DNA of 64,000 bases from Burkholderiales bacterium PBB1 (GTDB lineage Bacteria; Pseudomonadota; Gammaproteobacteria; Burkholderiales; Burkholderiaceae_C): NCBI GenBank assembly GCA_002255905.1, contig NKIN01000001.1, forward strand, positions 682,001 through 746,000. The letters run 5' to 3'. The notes under the pieces were generated by a model. It saw only the letters and a program-made list of their open reading frames with translations, did not search any database and was not told the DNA's origin. The position numbers were made by a program, and so were the translations under genes. This document shows positions 47,625 through 55,580 of the stretch, one piece after another. The number at the start of each line of letters is the position of its first letter. The stretch's first letter is position 1.

Positions 47625-48347
47625 CTAGGCCACACGGCGGCGTCGGTGCGCCGCCGTCATCAGCCCCAACCCTGCGATCAGCAACGCTGCTGTGTGCGGT
47701 TCAGGCACAGGCGTCGCGGGTATCACATCGCCAGTGCGGACGGCCAAGGCGTACACCAGATTGGCCTTTGCAATGTTCGCCTGCAGACCGTAGTTGCTGT
47801 AGAACGACCAGGCGTTCTGGTTACCGCTCACGGTAGCTGTCGGCGCGTATTCCGTGCCGGACCAGTACACACCGGCGGTGACGTTGCTGAACAGCTTCAG
47901 GTTCGCAATTTGCTGGGGTGTGTCGCCGGTGGGGTCTGTCACGGACGAGGCGAAATTGTTGGTGTTGTGCGAGGAGTTGCCGAGTTCCGCCACGAACAGG
48001 TGGCTCAACTCGCCGCCCATGCAGTTGTAGCCAAAGTACTGCGTTGGAAATCCGGCTGGAGTGGTGCTGGAATTGCAACTGGTGTCGGACGCGTTCAGCG
48101 TCGGCAGACGCCAGTCGCTGAATCCACCAAACACCAGGTTGTCTGCCCAGGTCTGCGCCTGGCTCCAGGTCATGAGCCCGTCAGCGTCATACCCGGTGGT
48201 CTTTGCGTAGTTCATGTCCGACAGCCAGGTGACGTTCAGGTCGCTGTCGTAGATCAGCCCGCCACCGCGGTCGATCAGTGCCGCTTGGGCCGAACCCGCC
48301 ATTGCCATGCCTGCAACCAGGCCCGCTAACCACTGCCTTGACTTCAA
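47625..48347 (-). CDS. DUF1566 protein with PEP-CTERM sorting signal
   Basis: The start is probably TTG at 48347, preceded by an AGAGGA site; no ATG fits. The 240-residue product has a Sec signal peptide (LAGLVAGMAMAGSAQA), a DUF1566/Lcl-type domain with the diagnostic DWRLPT motif near residue 78, and a C-terminal PEP-CTERM signal. That signal is VPEP near 214, then a hydrophobic helix and RRRR. PEP-CTERM proteins are processed by exosortase and exported with exopolysaccharide or biofilm matrix. No exosortase gene is in this window. Confidence 0.82.
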   Translation of the reverse strand: MKSRQWLAGLVAGMAMAGSAQAALIDRGGGLIYDSDLNVTWLSDMNYAKTTGYDADGLMTWSQAQTWADNLVFGGFSDWRLPTLNASDTSCNSSTTPAGFPTQYFGYNCMGGELSHLFVAELGNSSHNTNNFASSVTDPTGDTPQQIANLKLFSNVTAGVYWSGTEYAPTATVSGNQNAWSFYSNYGLQANIAKANLVYALAVRTGDVIPATPVPEPHTAALLIAGLGLMTAAHRRRRVA

Positions 48348-48738
48348 TTGCTGTCCTCTCTTGTGGGTCAAAGTTGAAAAACACGCCGCGTCATGCGGCC
48401 TCGCGCGGCGAGGCGTAAGCGAGATTTGCGCCAACTCGGTTCGACGCCGCAAGGCCTTGTTGCAGCACAACTTGTGGACTCGGCAGCCATGGCGGACCTC
48501 AGTACCTGTAAAGCCAATCGACATTCTCATGACGCGATCAGCCGGGTGCGCTGATCGCGCCGGTTGAACGTGGCATTTCGGCATTCACTCCCGTCCGCGA
48601 GCACGCTGGACACTGGCGTATGCAGCGCAGATTCTGTGGGATGCTCGCTGCCTGAACGCCGCAACCTCTGGAAAGGCCAGCTGTGAGCACTGACGCGCAA
48701 TTGAGTTGGGTTGAAGGGCAGCCAGGGAGCGCTCTGCG
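48348..48738. other. Intergenic region upstream of the PEP-CTERM and cytochrome b561 genes
   Basis: This 391-base gap has no convincing gene. On the minus strand two close hairpins lie in the leader of the PEP-CTERM gene: GCCTCGC-N3-GCGAGGC at 48398-48414 and GCCGC-N5-GCGGC at 48385-48399. They overlap by two bases and are followed by GTGTTTTTC, an attenuator- or terminator-like layout. On the plus strand a 19-codon GTG frame (48683-48742) with a GGAAAGG site ends overlapping the cytochrome b561 ATG. Confidence 0.45.
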
Positions 48739-49287
48739 ATGAGTTGGCGCAATACCGAAGTTCGCTATGGATGGCTGTCCGTCGGGCTCCACTGGGTGAT
48801 GCTGCTGCTGCTGGTGGCGGTGTATGCCTGCATGGAGTTGCGCAGCAGTTTTCCGAAGGGCAGCGGCCTGCGTGAAGGCTTGAAGACGTGGCATTTCATG
48901 CTGGGGCTGTCCGTGCTCGTGCTGGTCTCGGTCAGGTTGGTGGCCCGTTTCATGGGCACCACGCCGATCGAGCAGGCAGGCACGCCCCAGTGGCAGAAGC
49001 TGCTTGCCCGTTTGACCTACTTTGCCCTGTACGCGCTGATGATCGGCATGCCGATCCTGGGGTGGGTGATCCTCAGTGCGGACGGCCGACCGATCCCGTT
49101 CTTTGGCCTGCACTTGCCGCCGCTGGTCGGTGAAAGCGAGACGGTTGCCGAGTGGGCCGAAGAGATCCATGAGACTGCGGGCACGGCTGGCTACTTCCTC
49201 GTTGGGCTGCACGCCGCGGCGGCGTTGTTTCACCACTACGTGATGCGCGACAACACGCTGCGACGCATGCTTCCTGAGCGCCGGTGA
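48739..49287 (+). CDS. Cytochrome b561 family membrane protein
   Basis: Cytochrome b561 proteins carry two b hemes across the membrane and can oxidise ubiquinol or reduce superoxide. The 182-residue protein has four transmembrane helices. Histidines in the positions of heme ligands are seen in GLHWVM (residue 18), TWHFML (53), EIHETAG and GLHAAAALFHHYVM. The start ATG is preceded by an AGGGAG site. It stands alone, downstream of a long gap. Confidence 0.92.
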   Translation: MSWRNTEVRYGWLSVGLHWVMLLLLVAVYACMELRSSFPKGSGLREGLKTWHFMLGLSVLVLVSVRLVARFMGTTPIEQAGTPQWQKLLARLTYFALYALMIGMPILGWVILSADGRPIPFFGLHLPPLVGESETVAEWAEEIHETAGTAGYFLVGLHAAAALFHHYVMRDNTLRRMLPERR

Positions 49288-49342
49288 CGTTGCGCCTCTG
49301 ACGACTCCGGCCGTTGGTGTCTGCGGCTCTGCGCGCTGTTGG

Positions 49343-49386
49343 TTACAAATTAACGCAATTGGCGGTTTAAATGTGCAAACTGCACA
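49343..49386 (+). promoter_or_regulatory. Promoter and palindrome before the DUF6502 gene
   Basis: TTACAA (49343-49348) and TTAAAT (49367-49372) lie 18 bases apart. A perfect palindrome TGTGCA-AAC-TGCACA at 49372-49386 covers the likely transcription start, 15 bases before the ATG. The region is clearly AT-richer than its surroundings. The palindrome may be an operator. Confidence 0.6.
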
Positions 49387-49401
49387 CTTACACTTTGCGC
49401 C

Positions 49402-50310
49402 ATGCGTTCTCCCGCCGACATCGTCGATTCCGTTCCGCCCACGGTTGATACGACGCAGGCCGAGGCCTTGTTGCAGGCTGTCGACCGGATCGCGTTGCCG
49501 CTGGCCCGTCTGGCGGTTTCCAAGGGCCTGCCGTTCGCGGTGGTCGAAGCGCAGCTGAAGCAGGCGTTCGTGCAGGCCGCTCGCGAAGCGCACCCGCAGC
49601 TGCCTCCGCATCGCGCGGTCAGCCGCATTGCCACCACGACGGGCCTCAATCGCCGCGAGGTCACGCGACTGACGCAGGTGAGCGCGCCACCGCCGCAGCG
49701 CCGTCCGGTGGCCGCCGAACTCTTTGCGCACTGGGCGAACGATCCAGCCTACAAGGATGCCGATGGTCGGCCCTGCGTGCTCCCTCGACAGGGCGCCACG
49801 CTGAGCTTCGAATCACTGGCCCAGTCCGTGACGCGCGATGTCCATCCGCGCAGTCTCCTCGACGAGCTGCTGCGCCTGGGGCTGGCGGTACACAACACTG
49901 AGCTCGATTCGGTGTCGCTGGTGCAGGACGCCTTCGTGCCACGCGGCGACGTCGAACGGATGCTGGGCTTCCTCAGCGACAACGTGGGCGACCACCTCAG
50001 TGCCGCCGTCGCCAACGTGTTGAGCGATGGTCGCGAGCATTTCGAGCAGGCGGTCTTCGCCGACGAGCTTTCCGCGGAGTCCATCGCGCAACTGCGCAGC
50101 CTGGTCAGCGCGAAGTGGCGCAATGTCACCGCCGCCCTGGTCCCCGCGATCGAGGCGTTGATCGAACAAGACCGTGAGGCAGGACGGTTGCAGGACCGTC
50201 GACTGCGCGTTGGCCTGTACAGCTACACCGACAGCATGGATGGCACGGCGCCACCCGCGCCAGTAGGCCCCTTGACGCCGGCGCCTGCTGGCAATGATTC
50301 AAAAACCTGA
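49402..50310 (+). CDS. DUF6502 family protein, putative DNA-binding
   Basis: The 302-residue product matches the DUF6502 family, whose function is not established. Near residues 70-95 the segment RAVSRIATTTGLNRREVTRLT has the look of a helix-turn-helix. The middle part (PSFESLAQSVT-like, residues 130-170) and a C-terminal amphipathic segment ending in QDRRLRVGLYSYTD are typical of the family. It is followed after 11 bases by a DUF5666 lipoprotein gene, a pairing I know from other betaproteobacteria. A regulatory role is inferred. Confidence 0.75.
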   Translation: MRSPADIVDSVPPTVDTTQAEALLQAVDRIALPLARLAVSKGLPFAVVEAQLKQAFVQAAREAHPQLPPHRAVSRIATTTGLNRREVTRLTQVSAPPPQRRPVAAELFAHWANDPAYKDADGRPCVLPRQGATLSFESLAQSVTRDVHPRSLLDELLRLGLAVHNTELDSVSLVQDAFVPRGDVERMLGFLSDNVGDHLSAAVANVLSDGREHFEQAVFADELSAESIAQLRSLVSAKWRNVTAALVPAIEALIEQDREAGRLQDRRLRVGLYSYTDSMDGTAPPAPVGPLTPAPAGNDSKT

Positions 50311-50321
50311 GGAGAACCTCC

Positions 50322-51599
50322 ATGCCGACAAAACCTGATTCCATGCCCCCGCAACATGAGGGCACCCCACGTTCCTGGTGGACACCGGTCGCGGGCCTGC
50401 TTGCCGCAGGCCTGGTGACCGCGCTCGTCGCTTGTGGCGGCGGCGGTGGCAGCAGCGCGGGGGTTGGTACCGGCGGTACCGGCGCGTTTGCCGTCGGCAC
50501 CATCAGCGGCTTCGGCTCTGTCATCGTCAATGGCGTGCGCTATGATGACAGTGGCGCGACCATCGACGACGACGACGACGGCGGCAAGAGCTCGAGCTCG
50601 CTGGCCATCGGGCAGGTGGTCGAGATTCGTGGCTCGGTGAACAGCGATGGCCTCACCGGCACAGCGAGCAGCATCTCCTACTACTCCGCCTTGAAGGGAC
50701 CGGTCACGGCCGTCAACGCGGGTGCAGGCACCTTGACGGTCTTTGGTCAGGTGGTGAATGTCACGCCAACCACGCTGTTCGCGAACGTTGCTGACCTGAG
50801 CGCAATCGCCATCGGCAACGTGGTCGAGGTCTATGGTCTGCCGGACGCCAGCGGTGGTGTCACCGCCACGCGCATCGAGCGGGAGGCACTCACCATCGGT
50901 GCCTTCAGCGGCGACTTCCGCATCCGCGGTGTCGTCTCCGGGCTGGTGGCCACGTCGCCGGGGCAGCGTTTCACCGTCGGCACGGTCACCGTGCAGACCG
51001 ACAACGCCACGCAGACTGAAGGCACCGTCATCGACGGCGCGTTCGTCAAGGTGCGTCTGAACAAGACGGTCGCCGGTGACGGCAGCTACCTGGCCACGCG
51101 CGTCAAGGTCAAGAACCGCGAGTACGAGAGCGGCGTCAACAAGGCTGAAGTGCAGGGTCTGATCAGCGAGTTCACCTCGTCGTCGGCCCCGTTCAAGGTC
51201 AATGGCTATCCGGTCCAGCTCGACACCACGGTGACGTATGAGCACGGTGCGGTCGGCGATCTGGCCAACAACGTGCGCATCGAGGCCAAGGGTGTCGTGA
51301 CCAACGGTGTGCTGGTGGTCACCAAGGTGGAGTTCGACAACGAAGACAACGACGGTGGTGCCGACGGCAGCGACGCACCGTACGAGTTCCATGGTGTGGC
51401 CACCTGTACCGCTTGCGGCAGCACGACGGGCTCGTTCGAGGTGCGCGGCGTGACGGTGCAATACGACACAACGACCCGCTTCGAGAACAGCCTGACCCCG
51501 GGCACCCTGAATGGCGCGCGGGTCGAGGTCAAGGCCATCGCCCAGACGGGCTCCAGCGGCACCACCCTGTTGGCGACCCGCATCGAGCTCGACAACTGA
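50322..51599 (+). CDS. DUF5666-repeat putative lipoprotein
   Basis: The 425-residue protein has a lipoprotein signal peptide with a lipobox ending at Cys38 (TALVAC), followed by a Gly-rich linker. The rest consists of several beta-rich DUF5666 repeats with alternating VEVRG/VEVKA-type strands (for example IGQVVEIRGSV, GNVVEVYGLP, GARVEVKAIA), each about 60-70 residues. An Asp-rich stretch (IDDDDDGG near 86) might bind metal. It is likely anchored in the outer membrane facing the periplasm or outside. Its function is unknown. Confidence 0.8.
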   Translation: MPTKPDSMPPQHEGTPRSWWTPVAGLLAAGLVTALVACGGGGGSSAGVGTGGTGAFAVGTISGFGSVIVNGVRYDDSGATIDDDDDGGKSSSSLAIGQVVEIRGSVNSDGLTGTASSISYYSALKGPVTAVNAGAGTLTVFGQVVNVTPTTLFANVADLSAIAIGNVVEVYGLPDASGGVTATRIEREALTIGAFSGDFRIRGVVSGLVATSPGQRFTVGTVTVQTDNATQTEGTVIDGAFVKVRLNKTVAGDGSYLATRVKVKNREYESGVNKAEVQGLISEFTSSSAPFKVNGYPVQLDTTVTYEHGAVGDLANNVRIEAKGVVTNGVLVVTKVEFDNEDNDGGADGSDAPYEFHGVATCTACGSTTGSFEVRGVTVQYDTTTRFENSLTPGTLNGARVEVKAIAQTGSSGTTLLATRIELDN

Positions 51600-51609
51600 T
51601 GACGTGCAG

Positions 51610-51629
51610 TCACCGGCCTGTGCCGGTGA
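51610..51629 (+). repeat. Perfect 8-bp hairpin after the DUF5666 gene
   Basis: TCACCGGC-CTGT-GCCGGTGA directly follows the stop codon and precedes the larger terminator, possibly protecting the mRNA end. Confidence 0.5.
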
Positions 51630-51635
51630 CCTCGA

Positions 51636-51678
51636 CCCCAGGTCGCCTGCTCCCGCAGGCCCCTGGGGGTTTTTCTTT
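51636..51678 (+). terminator. Strong nested terminator after the DUF5666 gene
   Basis: An outer stem CCCCAGG / CCTGGGG encloses an inner GCCTGC-TCCC-GCAGGC hairpin and is followed by TTTTTCTTT. It is a good factor-independent terminator for the DUF6502-DUF5666 operon. Confidence 0.85.
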
Positions 51679-51798
51679 GCGGCAAATCTCGAGACGTACC
51701 GTACCGCTTCGCGGCGACAATTTTGGGTGGAGGCTGGTCGAGGAGCTCAGTGCAGCCGCCGGGTTCCATCCGAATTCACATCACAGGGAGACACCGCC

Positions 51799-52809
51799 AT
51801 GACACAAAACAGCAATCGGCAATGGATCTTGAAGAAGCGGCCGGTCGGTGACATTGCCGACGACGACCTGGTGATCGAGATCTCGCCGATCCCGAAAGCC
51901 AGCGACGGCGAGGTCGTGCTGCGCACGCACTACCTCTCTCTCGATCCGACCAACCGCATCTGGATGAGTGACATGGTCCAGTACATGCCGCCCGTGGCGT
52001 TGAACACGGCGATGCGCGGCGCGGTGATGGGCGAGGTGGTCGAAAGCCGCAGCCCGGCCTACCAGGTCGGCGATCAGGTGATGGGCCTGGCCACGTGGAG
52101 CGACTACTGCTGTGTGCCGGCTGCGAACCTGCAGCTGTGCCCACAGCTGCCCGGCATTCCGGTGAAGGAGGTGTTCGGCATCTACACCATCGTGGGGCCC
52201 ACCGCGTACTTCGGCGTGGTCGACATCGGCCAGCCGAAGGTCGGCGAGACCCTGGTCGTGTCCGGCGCAGCGGGTGCCGTCGGTGCCTTGGTCGGGCAGA
52301 TCGCGAAGACCATGGGCTGCAGGGTGGTCGGCATCGCCGGCGGCAAGGACAAGTGCAAGATGATCGTCGACGAGTTGGGCTTCGACGCGGCCATCGACTA
52401 CAAGGCGCAAGACGTCGATGCCCAGCTGCGCACGCTGTGCCCTGGTGGTGTCGATATCTATTTCGACAATGTCGGCGGCGACATCCTCGACGCCGTGCTG
52501 GGGCAGATGAACCTGTTCGGCCGCGTGATCGTCTGCGGCTTGATCTCCGGCTACAACGCCGACGGTCGCGTGCCGGGCCCCAAGAACTACGGCAACATTT
52601 TGATGAAGCGCTTGAAGGTGCAGGGCTTCATCGTGCTGGACTACATCCCGCGTTTTGCCGAGGCCTATCGAGCGCTGACCCAGTTGCACGGTCAGGGAAA
52701 GCTGAAGTGGCACCTGCATGAAGTCGGGGGCCTGGAGAACGCGGTCAAGGCCGTGCGCATGCTCTACACCGGCGGCAACCACGGCAAGCTGATGGTCAAG
52801 GTCGCGTGA
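51799..52809 (+). CDS. NADP-dependent MDR oxidoreductase (CurA/LTB4DH type)
   Basis: A zinc-independent medium-chain reductase of 336 residues, similar to leukotriene B4 dehydrogenase and CurA enoyl reductases. It has WILKKRPVGDIADDDL near the start, the NADPH-binding motif SGAAGAVGALVGQIAK near 153, and the family's YFDNVGGDILDAVLGQMN segment. Such enzymes reduce double bonds of enals and enones with NADPH. Its stop overlaps the GTG of bciA by 4 bases, so the two are cotranslated. The substrate is not known. Confidence 0.9.
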   Translation: MTQNSNRQWILKKRPVGDIADDDLVIEISPIPKASDGEVVLRTHYLSLDPTNRIWMSDMVQYMPPVALNTAMRGAVMGEVVESRSPAYQVGDQVMGLATWSDYCCVPAANLQLCPQLPGIPVKEVFGIYTIVGPTAYFGVVDIGQPKVGETLVVSGAAGAVGALVGQIAKTMGCRVVGIAGGKDKCKMIVDELGFDAAIDYKAQDVDAQLRTLCPGGVDIYFDNVGGDILDAVLGQMNLFGRVIVCGLISGYNADGRVPGPKNYGNILMKRLKVQGFIVLDYIPRFAEAYRALTQLHGQGKLKWHLHEVGGLENAVKAVRMLYTGGNHGKLMVKVA

Positions 52810-53834
52810 CACCAGCCAGCCTGGATCAAACCCGGCGTTCGCCCCAGCCTCGGCGCGTTTTCATGCTCGGTGCCACCGGCACCATCGGCCGGGCCACGGT
52901 GCATGCGCTGGTCGCGCGTGGCCATGAGGTGGTGTGCTTCGTTCGCCCGCGCGCCGGCGTCGGCGGCACTCTGGCAGCCGACGACAGCGTTCGGCTGCTG
53001 GCCGGTGCGTCGGTTCGGTTCGGCGATGTCAGCGACCCGGCCTCGCTCGCGCGCGACGGCTTTCGAGGCGAGCACTTCGACGTGCTGGTGTCCTGCCTCG
53101 CGTCACGCACGGGCGCACCCAGGGACGCCTGGGCCATCGATCACCAGGCGCATCTGCAGGCTCTGGCCGCAGCGCGGCAGGCGGGTGTCACGCAGGTCGT
53201 GTTGCTCTCGGCCATCTGTGTGCAAAAGCCGCTGCTCGCCTTCCAGCATGCCAAGCTGGCGTTCGAGAAGGTGCTGATCGAGTCGGGCCTGAACTACTCG
53301 ATCGTGCGGCCCACCGCATTCTTCAAGTCGTTGTCCGGTCAGATCGATCGCCTCAGGAAGGGCAAGCCCTTCCTGGTGTTTGGCGACGGCACGCTGACGG
53401 CGTGCAAGCCCATCAGCGACGCGGATCTCGGCGCGTACCTGGCCGAGTGCCTCGATGACCCCCGCCGACATCGCCAGGTGCTGCCGATCGGCGGGCCAGG
53501 AGAGGCGATCACACCGCGCCAGCAAGGCGAGCACCTGTTCGCCTTGCTGGGCCAGCCGCCCCGTTTCAAGCAGGTGCCGGTCGCATGGCTCGATGCCATC
53601 ATCGCGGTGCTGAGCACGCTGGGGCGGGTGGTCCCTGCGCTCGCAGCCAAGGCCGAACTGGCACGCATCGGCCGCTACTACGCCACGGAATCGATGCTGG
53701 TGCTGGATGCGGCCACCGGACGCTACGACGCGGCCGCCACGCCATCCACCGGCAGGGACACGCTGTTCGACCATTACGCACGACTCCTGCGGGGCGAAAC
53801 CCGCGACGAGCGCGGCGACCACGCGGTGTTCTGA
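52806..53834 (+). CDS. bciA: Divinyl (proto)chlorophyllide a 8-vinyl reductase BciA
   Basis: BciA is the NADPH-dependent atypical short-chain reductase that converts the C8 vinyl of (proto)chlorophyllide to ethyl. The 342-residue protein has the Rossmann motif LGATGTIGRATVHAL near 20-33. It shares the plant DVR/BciA core: YSIVRPTAFFKSLSGQ near 162, FGDGTLTACKPISDADL near 195, QVLPIGGPGEAITPRQQGE and RIGRYYATESMLVLDAATG. The GTG start overlaps the previous stop. It belongs to bacteriochlorophyll synthesis but sits about 20 kb from the rest of the cluster. Confidence 0.93.
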   Translation: MTPASLDQTRRSPQPRRVFMLGATGTIGRATVHALVARGHEVVCFVRPRAGVGGTLAADDSVRLLAGASVRFGDVSDPASLARDGFRGEHFDVLVSCLASRTGAPRDAWAIDHQAHLQALAAARQAGVTQVVLLSAICVQKPLLAFQHAKLAFEKVLIESGLNYSIVRPTAFFKSLSGQIDRLRKGKPFLVFGDGTLTACKPISDADLGAYLAECLDDPRRHRQVLPIGGPGEAITPRQQGEHLFALLGQPPRFKQVPVAWLDAIIAVLSTLGRVVPALAAKAELARIGRYYATESMLVLDAATGRYDAAATPSTGRDTLFDHYARLLRGETRDERGDHAVF

Positions 53835-53864
53835 GCCTGCGACCTCGGCAACGGCCGCGTCAGG

Positions 53865-55580
53865 TCAGACCGTCGGTGGCGAGGCGAATCGGAACCCTCC
53901 GCTGCCCTCGGCCTTGACGGCGTACATCGCGTGATCGGCGGTGGCCAGCAACTCGCTGACGCTCTGCCCGTCCTGCGGGTAGCGGCTGATGCCGATGCTG
54001 GCGCCGACCTTCATCTCGACACCGAACACGTCGATCGGCAGGTTGATGCCGGTGAGCATTTTTTCAGCCACGGCGATCAACTGCGGATGCGTGGTCGATG
54101 CGCCCAGCATCACCACGAACTCATCGCCGCCGATGCGCGCCACCGTGTCGCCTTCGCGCATCATGGCCAGCAGGCGCTGAGCCACTGCCTTCAGCACCAG
54201 ATCTCCGGTGTCGTGACCGTAGCGGTCGTTGATGTCCTTGAAATCATCGAGGTCGATGAACAGCACGCTGATCTCGCCGCCGTAGCGGCGCGCGTGGATC
54301 ATCGCCTTTTCGAGCTGCGACACGAACAGGCGGCGGTTCGGCAGGCCGGTCAGCACGTCGTGCAGCGCCATGTGCTCCAGCGCCTGCTGGTTGTTCTGCA
54401 GCTGCGACAGGTTGTGGTTGATCTGCTGCTGCATCTGCTGGAGGCTGCGTGCCAGTGCGCCGATCTCGTCATGTCGCTCGACGGGCAGATCGCCTGAAGG
54501 CTGGCCGTTGGCGAAATTGGCGGCCGCGGCGCTCATCGCGTTGATGGGCTGTGTGAAGGCGCGGGCCAGCATCGCCGCCAGGACCAGGCACCCCAGACAC
54601 AGCCCGAGCACCAGCTGCAAGATGGTCACGCCGAGCCGATGCGCCTGCGCGACGACCACCGCCAGCGGCTGCGCCAGGCCCAGCACCAGGCGCTGTTCGT
54701 GCGACGGCACGTCGATCGGCTGCCCGATGAATGCAGCCACCACCGGCTCGCTGCCCAAGGCGTTGTCGTTGGCGTCGAAAACCACATGCTCGCGCTTGCC
54801 TTGAACGATGTCGCGCGTCAACGGGAACTCTTCGTCGATCAGCATGCGCCGCCCCCGGTCGAAGCCGAAGGTGCGGGTCGGGTCCGGGTGGATCAGGATG
54901 TCGCCATCGTCGTTGGCAAGAAACAGCTTGAAGTTCGCGGGCAGGTCGGCGGCCAGCAGCGCGAACATGCCGTTCAGGTCGACGTTGATCACCACCACGC
55001 CCACCGCAGTGCCCAGGCCATCGATGACGGGTGTGGCCAGTTGCAAGGCAGGCTGGTCCAGCCCGGCGTAGGTGCCGCGTTCGTGATTGACCGTGATTTC
55101 CGACAGGTAGAACTCGCCTGCCTTCAGCATCAAGGTCTCGGCGACGTACGGGTAGTGGCCTTTCTCCTGCAGATCGTCACCGAGTACCTCGACAGGCAGG
55201 TCGCCTTGTCGATCGACACGCACCCGTTCCAGGCCATGGTCGCTGGCCGAAATCAGTCGAATCTGGAAGTACGACGGGTTGGCCGACATCATCCGCTCGA
55301 ACAGCGTGGCGAGCTGCCTGGCCTGCGCGACGTCGGCACGCTGCAGCACGGCCAGCGCACCAGGCAAACGGGCGAGCACTTCGAGGTTGCGGGTGATTTC
55401 CTGGCGCGACAACGTGATGCGCCTCGCCAGCACCTGGGTCGAGGTCAGCAGCCGCTCCTGCGCCGACTCCACCAGCAGCTGCCGGCTGGTCTGGTACGCA
55501 TACAGCCCGGTCAGGCCGGAGGCGAGCACGCCAACGGCCGCCAGCAGCAGAGCGAGCTTGCGGGCGATGCCCAGCTTCAC
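53865..55580 (-). CDS. Membrane diguanylate cyclase with dCACHE-type sensor
   Basis: The 571-residue protein makes c-di-GMP in response to a periplasmic signal. It has an N-terminal transmembrane helix (about 8-28), a large periplasmic double-CACHE/PDC-like sensor (about 40-300), a second helix, a HAMP domain and a C-terminal GGDEF domain. The catalytic motif is intact (IGGDEFVVML, GGDEF at 484-488) and an inhibitory-site RxxD (REGD) stands five residues before it. The GTG start overlaps the stop of the upstream substrate-binding gene (GTGA). No EAL domain is present. Confidence 0.92.
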   Translation of the reverse strand: MKLGIARKLALLLAAVGVLASGLTGLYAYQTSRQLLVESAQERLLTSTQVLARRITLSRQEITRNLEVLARLPGALAVLQRADVAQARQLATLFERMMSANPSYFQIRLISASDHGLERVRVDRQGDLPVEVLGDDLQEKGHYPYVAETLMLKAGEFYLSEITVNHERGTYAGLDQPALQLATPVIDGLGTAVGVVVINVDLNGMFALLAADLPANFKLFLANDDGDILIHPDPTRTFGFDRGRRMLIDEEFPLTRDIVQGKREHVVFDANDNALGSEPVVAAFIGQPIDVPSHEQRLVLGLAQPLAVVVAQAHRLGVTILQLVLGLCLGCLVLAAMLARAFTQPINAMSAAAANFANGQPSGDLPVERHDEIGALARSLQQMQQQINHNLSQLQNNQQALEHMALHDVLTGLPNRRLFVSQLEKAMIHARRYGGEISVLFIDLDDFKDINDRYGHDTGDLVLKAVAQRLLAMMREGDTVARIGGDEFVVMLGASTTHPQLIAVAEKMLTGINLPIDVFGVEMKVGASIGISRYPQDGQSVSELLATADHAMYAVKAEGSGGFRFASPPTV

